A DNA stretch of 64,000 bases from Streptomyces sp. NBC_01296. Its GTDB lineage: Bacteria; Actinomycetota; Actinomycetes; Streptomycetales; Streptomycetaceae. The notes under the pieces were generated by a model, which worked only from the letters and a program-made list of their open reading frames with translations, had not been told where the DNA came from and did no database searches. Shown piece by piece: positions 56,290-64,000 of this stretch. The stretch lies in assembly GCF_035984415.1 (NCBI RefSeq), contig NZ_CP130720.1, forward strand, positions 7,626,001 to 7,690,000, written 5' to 3'. A program made the translations under genes and the position numbers. The stretch's first letter is position 1. The number at the start of each line of letters is the position of its first letter.

Positions 56290-56703
56290 CTAGCTGAAGG
56301 CGGCGCCGTTGCCCGAGAGGACCGGGATGTTGTCCAGGATGTGCGAGAGCGGCTCGTCGCCCTTGGCCTGGGTGGAGTTCTCGGTGCACTGCTGGTTCAT
56401 CGGGTTGTGCAGGACGTTGATGTCCTGGACGCCGATGTTGGCGAGGACCGCCACCAGGGACTGGGCGTTGACCTTGGCCGGCAGGCCGACGCAGAGCTTG
56501 TTGAGGGAGCCCTGGACCAGGCTGAGCTGCGGGCTCATCGCGCCCTCGGTCTGCTGGTTGCCGTAGATCTGCGAGGCCTCGTTGCCGTTGATCGTGGTGA
56601 CGCCGTTGTCGTTGCCGATCGCCATCGCCGGGGCGGCTACCGCGGCGCCGAGGCCCAGCACGGAGGCGGTGACCGCAGTGGTGGCCATGATCTTCTTGAG
56701 CAT
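56290..56703 (-). CDS. rdl: Rodlin-family secreted protein
   Basis: A 137-residue secreted protein related to RdlA/RdlB: signal peptide ending APAMA, then AIGNDNGVTTINGN, GAMSPQLSLVQGSLNKLCVG, VQDINVLHNPMNQQCTENST and SHILDNIPVLSGNG. Rodlins form the rodlet layer with chaplins on aerial hyphae and spores. Three Cys are visible in the mature part. ATG 56703 follows AGGAGG. Only one rodlin gene is in view; no chaplin is adjacent. Confidence 0.9.
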   Translation of the reverse strand: MLKKIMATTAVTASVLGLGAAVAAPAMAIGNDNGVTTINGNEASQIYGNQQTEGAMSPQLSLVQGSLNKLCVGLPAKVNAQSLVAVLANIGVQDINVLHNPMNQQCTENSTQAKGDEPLSHILDNIPVLSGNGAAFS

Positions 56704-56821
56704 GAGGAGGTTTCCTTCTGTCGCACTGTTGCATTGGGATGGCTGCCCCCGGCGGGACGAGCTGATCAACTGCCGTCGGCGGGGTTGGTTATTGCCTGTC
56801 ACCCGAGTGGCCCAGTGCGCA

Positions 56822-56864
56822 AAGGGGGCCGCCTCCGGCTCTGTGAGCTGGAGGCGGCCCCCTT
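56822..56864 (-). terminator. Terminator after the DUF5302 gene
   Basis: 15-bp perfect arms (56822-56836, 56850-56864) with a 13-nt loop, 41 bp past the DUF5302 gene's stop, before the rodlin promoter. Confidence 0.78.
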
Positions 56865-56905
56865 GTCCGACATCTTCAGGGCATCGCCGTGGAGACCGCG
56901 GTAGG

Positions 56906-57097
56906 TCAGCCCGTCTTGCGGCGGGTCTTCTTGTTCTTGCCGCCGGCGCCACCGCTGGCGCCCTGGATCTTCGCCCGGCTCTGGTGAGCCTGCTGTGCAT
57001 GGGCACTGCGGGCGTTGCGGTCAAGGGCCTCCCGGAACTTGCGCTTGGCCTCTTCGGCCGCCGATTCGCCCTGCGGGGTGTCCGACTCTTCTGCCAT
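56906..57097 (-). CDS. DUF5302 domain-containing small protein
   Basis: A 63-residue charged protein with the DUF5302 core AKRKFREALDRN and a basic tail (GGKNKKTRRKTG). Soluble, no signal; its function is unknown. ATG 57097 follows AGGAGGA. Confidence 0.82.
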   Translation of the reverse strand: MAEESDTPQGESAAEEAKRKFREALDRNARSAHAQQAHQSRAKIQGASGGAGGKNKKTRRKTG

Positions 57098-57201
57098 GTT
57101 GTCCTCCTGGGTTGACCTGAAGCCGTTTCAGTCTGTCACCCCCCGTCCCCCCTGACCAGCGGGTTCGGTTCCCAGGGCCGAGTCGGGCCGCCTGGCGCGG
57201 G

Positions 57202-57690
57202 TCAGGAGAGGGTGGTGGGGCGGGCCCAGGCCTCCAGCTCGCCGAAGGCCGCGACGAAGGACGGCAGCATCGGCTTCAGCCGCTCCTTGTCGAGCACGAC
57301 CAGCCCGTCGGTGTGCGCACCGCCGTCGACGTGGACATATCGGTGCAGCGGCGCGCCCGGCGGCGGTGACCATCCGGTCGTACACGTCACCGAACGTGGC
57401 CGGCGGGGTCAGCGCGTCGAGCGTGCCCTGGATGCTGATCAGCGGGCGCTGGATCTTCCCGGTCAGGGAGACCCGCTCGACCGCCCGGTGCACCGACTCC
57501 GGGCGCGAGGCGTAGTCGTAGTCCGTGTCGCAGCCGGGACCGGTTCCCGCCGGGCAGAGCGGGGTGCCGCCCTGCCCGGCGCCGTCGTAGCCGGGGTCGA
57601 GCTCCTCGCGGACCACGCGCTGGAGGAGGTCCCACTGGTGGGTGTAGTGGTAGCCCCACTGCTTTTCGGAGTCCGCCGGGTAGCCGGCCG
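57202..57690 (-). pseudogene. Remnant of a secreted-type alpha/beta hydrolase (3' part)
   Basis: Minus-strand reading shows WGYHYTHQWDLLQRVVREEL, ISIQGTLDALTPPATFGDVY, then a frameshift near 57350-57362 and continuation in another frame as APLHRYVHVDGGAHTDGLVV and MLPSFVAAFGELEAW, ending at TAA/TGA-type stop 57202. The N-terminal two thirds are missing: at about 57690 the sequence changes to a plus-strand response regulator. Probably a tannase- or oligomer-hydrolase-like enzyme; the assignment is loose. Confidence 0.6.
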
Positions 57691-58053
57691 CGACGATGAC
57701 GACGAGTACGTCACCCGGGCGCTGAAGGCCGGCGCGGTCGGCTACCTCCTGAAGAACCTGCCCGCCGCCGAGCTGGCCCGGGCCGTACGCCTCGCCCAGC
57801 GGGGGTCGCCCAGTTCGACCAGACGGTCGTCGCCAACCTGGCGGCCGGGCTCCCGTCCCCCGAGCTGCTCACGCCCCGGGAGACGGAAGTGCTCCGCCCC
57901 ATCTCGGCCGGGGCCACGAACAAGGAGATCGCCTCCCGCCTCTACCTCGGCGAGGGCACCGTCAAGAACCACATCTCCCGCGTCCTGAGCCGGCTGGGCC
58001 TGCGCGACCGTACCCAGGCCGCCCTCCACGCCCGGGACAACGGCCTCATCTGA
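57690..58053 (+). pseudogene. Remnant of a NarL/FixJ response regulator (3' part)
   Basis: Plus strand reads DDDEYVTRALKAGAVGYLLK and AAELARAVRLAQRG, the end of a receiver domain; a missing base in the G-run 57801-57805 moves the frame to AQFDQTVVANLAAGLPSPEL and the LuxR HTH (LTPRETEVLRPISAGATNKE, YLGEGTVKNHISRVLSRLGL), stop 58053. The receiver N-terminus with the phospho-Asp is absent. The two fragments at this junction look like a deletion scar. Confidence 0.7.
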
Positions 58054-58077
58054 CCCGGACCGGCAGGGGGCGGCACA

Positions 58078-58114
58078 CGAAGTCCCGGGCCTCGCGGGGA
58101 GACCCGGGACTTCG
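58078..58114. terminator. Bidirectional terminator
   Basis: Perfect 12-bp arms (58078-58089, 58103-58114) with a 13-nt loop between the response-regulator remnant (stop 58053) and the convergent reductase gene (stop 58165). Confidence 0.75.
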
Positions 58115-58164
58115 CTGGTGCACTTCGCTTGACCGCCGTGTTCAACGACGGAGTGCGCCAGAGG

Positions 58165-59100
58165 TCACCCGCCGTTGCGGGGCTGCACCGCGCGCCGCTG
58201 GTGCACCCGCAGTTGCAGGGTGGCGAGGTCCAGCAGCGGGGTGGGCACGGCGAGCGCGCGGGCCCGGGCGACCAGGTCGCCGAAGACGTGCTCCACCTCC
58301 GTGGGACGCCCGGCGGCCAGGTCCCGGTACATCGACGGCGTGAGCGGGGAGCCGGGCGTGGTCACCGTCCGGGTGGTGAAGGCGAGTTCGGCCTCCGGTA
58401 CGGGATGGCCCGCGGCGGCGGAGACGGCCGCGGCCTCCGCGAGTACGGCCGGCCCGAGACCGGCGCCGCCGGGAACGGCGGCGACCTCGCCGACGGAGCC
58501 GCGCGCCAGGCAGGTGACGGCCGCGAGGGTGGTGATGAAGACCCACTTGTGCCACATCGCGGCGACGACGTCCGGGGTCTCGGGGCTGTCGATGCCCGCC
58601 CCGGTCAGCAGGGCGCGTACGGCGTCCACGCGGGCGGAGGCCCGGCCGTCGAGTTCACCGGTGAGCAGCGTGGACGGCGGGGCCATGCGCACGATGTCGC
58701 CGTGCTCGTTCATGGTGGTGACCACCTTGGCCACGCCACCGAGGACCGGCGCGCCACCGAAGTGGCCTATGAGGTGGTCGAGATGGGCCATGCCGTTGAG
58801 CAGCGGCAGGATCGCGGTCCGCGGGCCGACCGCGGGGGCCAGGTCCTTCGCCGCGCGGTCGAGCGCCGTGGACTTCACCGAGAGCAGGACGAGGTCGTAC
58901 GGGTGCGACAGCGCGTCGGCGGTCACCAACTGCGGGGTGAGGGTGAGGTCTTCGCCGAGGCCCGTGACCCGCAGCCCGCGCTCGCGCAGCGCGGCCGCAC
59001 GCTCAGGGCGGACCAGGAAGGTGACGTCCTGCCCGGCATCGGCGAGGCGGGCGCCGAACCAGCCGCCTGCGGCGCCCGCGCCGACTGTCAGGATTCTCAT
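58165..59100 (-). CDS. 2-dehydropantoate 2-reductase-like (ApbA/PanE family)
   Basis: A 311-residue ketopantoate-reductase-like NADP enzyme: MRILTVGAGAAGGWFGARLA, LVLLSVKSTALDRA, the catalytic Lys in AAMWHKWVFITTLAAVTCLA, and PSMYRDLAAGRPTEVEHVFG. PanE reduces ketopantoate in pantothenate synthesis; paralogues on other 2-ketoacids are frequent, so the substrate is open. ATGA overlap with the HxlR gene couples it to that regulator. Confidence 0.85.
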   Translation of the reverse strand: MRILTVGAGAAGGWFGARLADAGQDVTFLVRPERAAALRERGLRVTGLGEDLTLTPQLVTADALSHPYDLVLLSVKSTALDRAAKDLAPAVGPRTAILPLLNGMAHLDHLIGHFGGAPVLGGVAKVVTTMNEHGDIVRMAPPSTLLTGELDGRASARVDAVRALLTGAGIDSPETPDVVAAMWHKWVFITTLAAVTCLARGSVGEVAAVPGGAGLGPAVLAEAAAVSAAAGHPVPEAELAFTTRTVTTPGSPLTPSMYRDLAAGRPTEVEHVFGDLVARARALAVPTPLLDLATLQLRVHQRRAVQPRNGG

Positions 59101-59639
59101 ACGGGAGAGCCTTTCGTGAGGGGCAGCGGCTGCAGGAGCCGGTGCGGTCGGTGCAGGGCCGCGGTGACGGGATCGTCATCGGCGGACGGCGGCGGCAGTC
59201 CGGGCCCGGGCGCCACGAGCAGGTCGGCGACCTCGACGGGTGCGTGGCAGCCGGTGCAGCGCCCCTCGACGGCCACCGGGGCGTCGTCGGCGGCGTGCAG
59301 GAAGACCCGGCGCGGCCCGCCGGGTGCGGGCCGGTGCTCCTCGCCCCAGAGGGACAGCGCACGGACGGCCGGCCAGAGGCGGACCCCCTTGTCCGTGAGG
59401 GCGTACACCTCGCGCCGGCCGTCCCCGGGTACGCGGGCCAGCACCCCGGCCCCGGTGAGACCGGCGAGCCGGTCGGTGAGGACCGCGCGCGGGATGCCGA
59501 GGTGGGCGGCGAAGTCACCGAACCGCCGGACTCCGAAGAAGGCGTCCCGCACGATCAGCAGGGTCCACCGCTCGCCGACGACCTCCATGGCGCGGGAGAG
59601 CGAGCAGGACTGGCCGCGGTAGTCGCGGGGGAGCGTCAT
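59097..59639 (-). CDS. HxlR family transcriptional regulator
   Basis: A 180-residue HxlR regulator: CSLSRAMEVVGERWTLLIVR, DAFFGVRRFGDFAAHLGIPR and VLTDRLAGLTGAGVLARVPG form the winged helix. The start Cys is the usual redox-sensitive position. A C-terminal extension has CTGCHAPVE, a possible metal site. It is co-transcribed with the reductase and preceded by a perfect palindrome. Confidence 0.88.
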   Translation of the reverse strand: MTLPRDYRGQSCSLSRAMEVVGERWTLLIVRDAFFGVRRFGDFAAHLGIPRAVLTDRLAGLTGAGVLARVPGDGRREVYALTDKGVRLWPAVRALSLWGEEHRPAPGGPRRVFLHAADDAPVAVEGRCTGCHAPVEVADLLVAPGPGLPPPSADDDPVTAALHRPHRLLQPLPLTKGSPV

Positions 59640-59655
59640 GGGCCCACCGTAGCAA

Positions 59656-59678
59656 ATCAGTTCGGTGACCGAACTGAT
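59656..59678. promoter_or_regulatory. Perfect 11-bp palindrome upstream of hxlR
   Basis: Arms ATCAGTTCGGT and ACCGAACTGAT meet around one central base. It lies 17 bp before the HxlR start and 2 bp after the caspase-like gene's stop. Probable HxlR autoregulatory operator; the lack of a loop speaks against a terminator. Confidence 0.7.
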
Positions 59679-59680
59679 CC

Positions 59681-60481
59681 TCAGATCGTGAAGGGCTTCT
59701 GGCCGAGGAACTGCGTGTCGGGGCTGCCCGTCGTGAAGAAGTTCGGGATCTGCGTGCGGGGCATGCGCTTCTTGATGTCGCGGTGGAAGGTCTCGTAGTC
59801 GCCGCTGAAGTCCCCGCCGTTCCAGACCTTGAGCAGGGTCTCGGTGAACTTGCCGTTGACGCTGCCGTCCAGGGCGACCTGGTCGTCCTGGCAGGCGGAG
59901 ATGAGCACGACGCCGGGTTCCCCGCCGTTGCCGTTCGTACCCCTCAGCTCGCGCTGGAGGCCCTGGAAGAACGCCTTGTCCCGCTCGAAGATCTGCTGCT
60001 GCTTCAGCACCGGCATGAGGCGGACCGCATCCCCCGGGGCCGGGGTGTCGATCAGTTCGGTGGCGGTGCCGCTGTGGCAGCAGTCGAGGAAGGTGATGAT
60101 CCGGACGTCCTTGTGGAACCGCTGGAACTCCCGGTGCAGCTCGTCGTCGAGGAACTGGCGGTCGAAGAACACGAGCGTCTCGTCGAGCTCGTCCGGCTCG
60201 TCGCCCTCGCTGTCGGGCATCTGGCCGCCGTGGCCCGAGTAGGTCAGGAGCAGGATGTCCCCGTCCCCGAGCTTCCCGGCCGCCTTGCGCAGTGCGGCGG
60301 TGACGGTGTCGACGGTGGCTTCCTTCGTCAGGATCACGGTGTCGTCGAACCCGGCGCCGCGGGCCAGTTCGGCCATGTCGCGGGCGTCGTTCTCGCACGC
60401 CATGAGCTGTCCGTCCCAGCCGTCGTACTTGCGGGGGTCGACGTTGTTGAGTCCTACGTGGATGGACACGCCTGCGGGCAT
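59681..60481 (-). CDS. Caspase-like (C14) protease
   Basis: A 266-residue single-domain caspase-family protein with the His-Cys dyad: His84 in LLLTYSGHGGQ and Cys135 in FLDCCHSGT. The N-terminal strand SIHVGLNNVDP and the LISACQDDQVA segment also fit the metacaspase/caspase fold. There is no signal peptide or prodomain. It is divergent from a large two-NTPase protein at 60758, an arrangement typical of STAND-controlled bacterial caspases that cleave substrates on activation. ATG 60481 follows AGGAGGA. Confidence 0.88.
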   Translation of the reverse strand: MPAGVSIHVGLNNVDPRKYDGWDGQLMACENDARDMAELARGAGFDDTVILTKEATVDTVTAALRKAAGKLGDGDILLLTYSGHGGQMPDSEGDEPDELDETLVFFDRQFLDDELHREFQRFHKDVRIITFLDCCHSGTATELIDTPAPGDAVRLMPVLKQQQIFERDKAFFQGLQRELRGTNGNGGEPGVVLISACQDDQVALDGSVNGKFTETLLKVWNGGDFSGDYETFHRDIKKRMPRTQIPNFFTTGSPDTQFLGQKPFTI

Positions 60482-60757
60482 GAGGTCCTCCTCGGGTGGG
60501 GTGGGCACGGTGGCGCCGGATGGGGCGACACCTCGGGCATGGGTTCCGCGGCAGAGGGTCCGCCGAACCGCGCGGCGCGCAGCGACGCCCGATCGGGCGC
60601 GGCGGCCGGAGCAACGCGCGCGACGCCTGCAGCCCGCCGGTCGACCGGCGGTCGCTCCGCGACCGGCCGCCTTGCCACACAACAGACCGGGTGAAACCAT
60701 GACAGATAGCAATCAAATCCGTCTGCCGCCCGTCAAGGGTGGCCGGGTAGGTGCGGT

Positions 60758-63700
60758 ATGCCGCTCACCGAAACGGAATGGGGCCTCGTCACCAAGTGGG
60801 TGTCCGAATACTTCCTCGACACTCCGGACCCGCACGACAGGCTCGCCCAGAACGGGTTCCCCCCGGAATTCATCGGCGGTCTCGCGCTGACCAACAAGAG
60901 CGGGGAGAACGCCGTCACGCTGGTCCGCGCCTCGCGGAAGGACATCGCGGCGCAGCTCCGCCTGCTCGACGTCCTGGTCAGCCTCGACCAGCTGAGCTCC
61001 CTGCCGGCCGGCACGGAGGCCGACAGGTTCCGGGCCAGGCTGCTCGAGGACGCGAACGTGCACGCTTCCGCCCCGGACTACTTGCTCGCCGGCGTGCTCA
61101 AGAACGGCACCGAGGTGTTCATCGACCGCGCCGACCTGCGGGCACGCCTGCGGGAATTCATCACCGACCCCGAGATGACCGTGCTGGTGGTCGACGGCGA
61201 GGCCGACAGCGGGCGCTCGTACACCTACAGCCTGATCCGGTACCTCGGCCAGCACTGCGGATTCCGCCCGGTGCGGGTGACGCTGTCGCGCGCCTCGACC
61301 GCCGCCCAGCTGATCCGGCGGCTGGCCGAGTTCGTCGGGGACCACGACCCCGGCATCTCGCCGTTGAACACGACACAGTTGAACGATCCACTGTCGTGGG
61401 TCGACGACGCCGTCCACCGGATCGTCAGCCGCGCCACGGCCGCGGACGAGCGGTTCTGGCTCGTCCTCGACGAGTGCGACAAGCTCGACCCCAACTCCGA
61501 CGTCTGGGACTGCATCGGCCGGCTGGCCCTCGCCGTCTACGAGTACGCGCCCGTGCAGGAGGAGACCGTGCCCCGGCTCGTACTGCTGGGGTACGGGCCG
61601 ACGATGCGCCAGCTGCCCTACGACGTCCGCAACAACGTGTACCGGGACACGGCGCGGGTCGCCGGTCCCGACGATCTGCACGCCTTCTTCCGGACCTTCT
61701 TCGCCCAGACGCCCGCATCGGGGGACACGGCCGAGCCGCGGGACGCGGCCGGGATCGAGGCACTGACCGACGTGGCCGTGGCGACGGTCCTCGAAGCGGC
61801 GCAGCTGCCGGGGGACGACAGCTACATGCGGAAGATGTGCACGGCGGCCGAACTGACCGTACGCCTCTACCTCTCGCCGGGGTCCGGCGAGGACTTCGCC
61901 GCCCGGCTGCACGGGGAGCTGCTCGCCGCGCAGCACGAGCCCGAGCCCGCCGTCCCGGACCGCCGCAGGGCGTACCGGGAGGCCGCAAGCCTGCTCTCCG
62001 GGTTCGAACCCACGCAGCTGCGGCTGCCCGGCGAGGGGGAGAGCAGCGGCCGGGCGCCGCTGGAACTCGTCCACGACTGCACGACCCTCGGCACGCAGCC
62101 CCGGGCCGGCTGGGTCCTCAAGCAGGAGGTCCGCGAGGCGGCACTGCGCGGCATGGCCGGCCCGGAGGCCGCACGCCTCGGCCTGGAGGCCAACCTCGGC
62201 CAGGTGCCCGAGGGCCCCGGACCGGAGCGGTTCGCGCTCGCCTACCTCTCCGGTGCGCCGCCGGCCCTCGGCGAGCAGGATGTCGAGGGGCTCGCCGACA
62301 TCCTCCAGGCGGTGCTGTGGCTCGTGCAGATCCCGCACACGAGCGGGATACCGGACCCCGAGCACGTCCAGCAGCTGCTGGAGCGCGCCCGACTGCGCCA
62401 GCCGCTCGAACGCCTGGTCAGAGGCAGGTTCTGCGGGCGCGCCGCCGAGCTGGACGAGCTGCGGGCGTACGTCGGGCTGCCCCCGGCCTCCGAGCCCGCG
62501 GCCCCGCCCCCGGGCGGCGCCGACTCCGCCGACGGCTCCGTCCGCGAACCCGTCAGGGAACTCGTCAAGGATCCCCCCCTGCTCATCCACGGGCTGGGCG
62601 GCATGGGGAAGAGCACCCTGCTCGCCAGGTTCCTGATCGACCTCCCCGCGGACTTCCCCTTCGCCTATGTCGACTTCGAGCGGCCCACGCTCTCGGTCCA
62701 CGAGCCGGTCACCCTGGTCGCCGACATCGCCCGGCAGCTCGGCATCCAGTACCCCGAGCACCGCGACGCGTTCGACGCACTGGCCGGCGAGTGCGAGGAG
62801 ACCGCCCGCACCCAGCGGGAGGAGCAGAACACCGTCGACGAGATGTACCGGCTCTCCACCACCCGCTCGGGAGCCGGGCGCGGAGCCGCCGAACAGTTCC
62901 ACAGCCGGGCGCGCGCCCGTGAGACGGACCTGGTCCGCCGGGTCGGCGCATGCCTCGTCGAGGCGGTGGCGGCGGCGGGCGGCGGCCCCGAGGGCGGCCC
63001 GCCGCTGGTGATCGTGATCGACTCGTTCGAGGAGGCCCAGTACCGCGCGAACCCCGTACTCGGCCGTATGTGGGCCATCTGGTCGGTCCTCCGCGAGGGG
63101 TATCCGCGGCTGCGGTTCATCGTCGCCGGACGGGCCGGCGTCCACCACCCGGCGCAGGCCGTGGAACCGAAGACGATCGCGCTCGGCGACCTCGAACCGG
63201 ACGCCGCCGTGGACCTCCTCATGTCCAGCGGGATCGAGGACGAGGGCGTGGCCCGGGCCTTGGCCGAGCGGGTCGGCGGCCACCCGCTCAGCCTGAAGCT
63301 GGCCGCGCAGGCGGCCGTGCTCGCCGGCCAGGAGGCCGGGTCGCTCGGCGAGCTGGTCGAGAGCCTGCCCGCCCGGCGCCGGTACTTCTACCGCAAGGTC
63401 GACCAGATGCTCGTCCAGGGGATCCTGTACGACCGCATCCTCAAGCACATCGCCGATGTGGAGGCTCGCGTCCTCGCGCAGGCGGGCCTGGCGCTGCGCA
63501 CCATCACCCCCGAGCTCATCAAGGACGTCCTGGCCCCGGCGTGCGGACTGGACGTGGACTCCCCGGAGCAGGCGCGCCGCCTCTTCGGCCGACTGGCCCG
63601 GCTCGACCTGATGGAACCGGCCGGCCCGGGCGCCCTGCGGCACCGCTCCGACCTGCGGGCCATCATGCTGCGCCTGTCGGACACCGCGCGCACCGACATG

Positions 63701-64000
63701 ATGCGTACGGTCGGGCAGCGCGCGGTGAAGTACTACGCGGCCCGCGAGGGGCTCGAGGCCCGCGCCGAGGAGATCTACCACCGGCTGCGCCTGAACGAGA
63801 ACCCCCGCTCCGTGGAGCAGTGCTGGGAGCCCGGCGTCGAGCGCTACCTCGACCGCGCGGACCAGGACATGGCGCCCCGGTCGGCAGCCTTCCTGACCGG
63901 CCGCCTCGGCGGGCACATCCCCGAGGAGGCACTGCACGACGCCGACCAGGAGGACTGGGAGCGCAACGCTGCACGCGAGATCGAGGACCTGCTGGCGCAG
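60758..64000 (+). CDS. Dual-NTPase STAND-like protein (partial, runs off end)
   Basis: The frame is open for 1081 codons to the window end, so the C-terminus is missing. Residues 1-100 are a small helical domain that may be an effector-associated adaptor. An NTPase-like module follows with a degenerate P-loop GEADSGRS (147-154; Arg for Lys) and Walker B LVLDECDKL (236-244). A second, intact STAND/AAA module has P-loop GLGGMGKS at 612-619 and Walker B VIVIDSFEEA near 750-760, then winged-helix/TPR-like helices. With the divergent caspase gene it looks like a sensor-switch that gates the protease. ATG 60758 gives a hydrophilic start; the ribosome site is weak. Confidence 0.8.
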   Translation, partial: MPLTETEWGLVTKWVSEYFLDTPDPHDRLAQNGFPPEFIGGLALTNKSGENAVTLVRASRKDIAAQLRLLDVLVSLDQLSSLPAGTEADRFRARLLEDANVHASAPDYLLAGVLKNGTEVFIDRADLRARLREFITDPEMTVLVVDGEADSGRSYTYSLIRYLGQHCGFRPVRVTLSRASTAAQLIRRLAEFVGDHDPGISPLNTTQLNDPLSWVDDAVHRIVSRATAADERFWLVLDECDKLDPNSDVWDCIGRLALAVYEYAPVQEETVPRLVLLGYGPTMRQLPYDVRNNVYRDTARVAGPDDLHAFFRTFFAQTPASGDTAEPRDAAGIEALTDVAVATVLEAAQLPGDDSYMRKMCTAAELTVRLYLSPGSGEDFAARLHGELLAAQHEPEPAVPDRRRAYREAASLLSGFEPTQLRLPGEGESSGRAPLELVHDCTTLGTQPRAGWVLKQEVREAALRGMAGPEAARLGLEANLGQVPEGPGPERFALAYLSGAPPALGEQDVEGLADILQAVLWLVQIPHTSGIPDPEHVQQLLERARLRQPLERLVRGRFCGRAAELDELRAYVGLPPASEPAAPPPGGADSADGSVREPVRELVKDPPLLIHGLGGMGKSTLLARFLIDLPADFPFAYVDFERPTLSVHEPVTLVADIARQLGIQYPEHRDAFDALAGECEETARTQREEQNTVDEMYRLSTTRSGAGRGAAEQFHSRARARETDLVRRVGACLVEAVAAAGGGPEGGPPLVIVIDSFEEAQYRANPVLGRMWAIWSVLREGYPRLRFIVAGRAGVHHPAQAVEPKTIALGDLEPDAAVDLLMSSGIEDEGVARALAERVGGHPLSLKLAAQAAVLAGQEAGSLGELVESLPARRRYFYRKVDQMLVQGILYDRILKHIADVEARVLAQAGLALRTITPELIKDVLAPACGLDVDSPEQARRLFGRLARLDLMEPAGPGALRHRSDLRAIMLRLSDTARTDMMRTVGQRAVKYYAAREGLEARAEEIYHRLRLNENPRSVEQCWEPGVERYLDRADQDMAPRSAAFLTGRLGGHIPEEALHDADQEDWERNAAREIEDLLAQ

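Noticed and set aside
60713-63937. Very long minus-strand open frame opposite the dual-NTPase gene
   Set aside because: It is a high-GC shadow: the plus frame from 60758 has P-loop and Walker B motifs and typical codon use, the minus reading is low-complexity without domains.

Overview
The window is high-GC actinobacterial DNA and almost certainly comes from a Streptomyces chromosome. The evidence is dense coding with strong third-position GC, many GTG starts and 4-bp ATGA/GTGA overlaps, a rodlin gene, a GH19 chitinase preceded by tandem DasR-type sites, a DUF5302 protein and ECF/LAL regulators. I saw no rRNA, tRNA, CRISPR array, insertion sequence or prophage. Everything here comes from reading the sequence; no database search was run.

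Layout. 1-5 kb: ABC ATPase, a repeat protein translationally coupled to a LysR regulator, and a divergent epimerase. 4.3-10.5 kb: a HutC-type GntR regulator divergent from a five-gene ABC import operon (lipoprotein, two permeases, ATPase, HAD phosphatase) with a palindromic operator between them. 10.7-15.9 kb: a DUF2330 membrane protein, then a minus-strand operon of MFS transporter, secreted SurE-like phosphatase and secreted carboxylesterase. 16.4-24.4 kb: two PAP2 phosphatases (one with an altered active site), a second carboxylesterase, a LacI regulator, enolase, MarR, an alpha/beta hydrolase and an anti-sigma-type ATPase. 24.4-33.9 kb: a catabolic operon that reads as a complete salicylate-to-fumarate/pyruvate route through CoA thioesters and gentisate, with a PaaX-family regulator at its end. 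33.9-44.3 kb: lipoprotein, alcohol dehydrogenase, EamA-like transporter, two tandem ATP-grasp ligases, a 1122-residue HEAT-like protein, an ECF sigma/anti-sigma pair and a DUF1996 protein. 44.3-49.8 kb: a DUF1838 protein and a trypsin-STAND-WD40 conflict module. 50-59 kb: secreted subtilase, LAL regulator, chitinase, rodlin, two abutting gene fragments, a PanE-like reductase and an HxlR regulator. 59.7-64 kb: a caspase-like protease divergent from a very large protein with two NTPase modules that runs off the window end.

Two regulatory codes are readable. A 12-bp palindrome (TTACACGTGTAA and variants) occurs at four sites, beside the LacI gene, the MFS-surE-esterase operon, the alpha/beta hydrolase and the ATPase gene, so one LacI protein probably controls a dispersed set dominated by hydrolases. 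A second motif, ATATCGAG followed after 5 nt by a TTGACG -35 box and after a further 18 nt by a TANNNT -10 box, precedes a carboxylesterase, the CoA ligase and the salicylyl-CoA hydroxylase. Its inverted copy overlaps the -10 of the PaaX-like gene, which makes that protein the likely repressor.

Two candidate immunity or self-killing systems of the type that pairs proteases with STAND NTPases lie about 10 kb apart: Trypco1 plus trypsin-nSTAND1-WD40 (14 near-identical propeller blades), and caspase plus a dual-NTPase protein whose first P-loop carries Arg in place of Lys. These, with the PaaX regulon, are the most interesting content.
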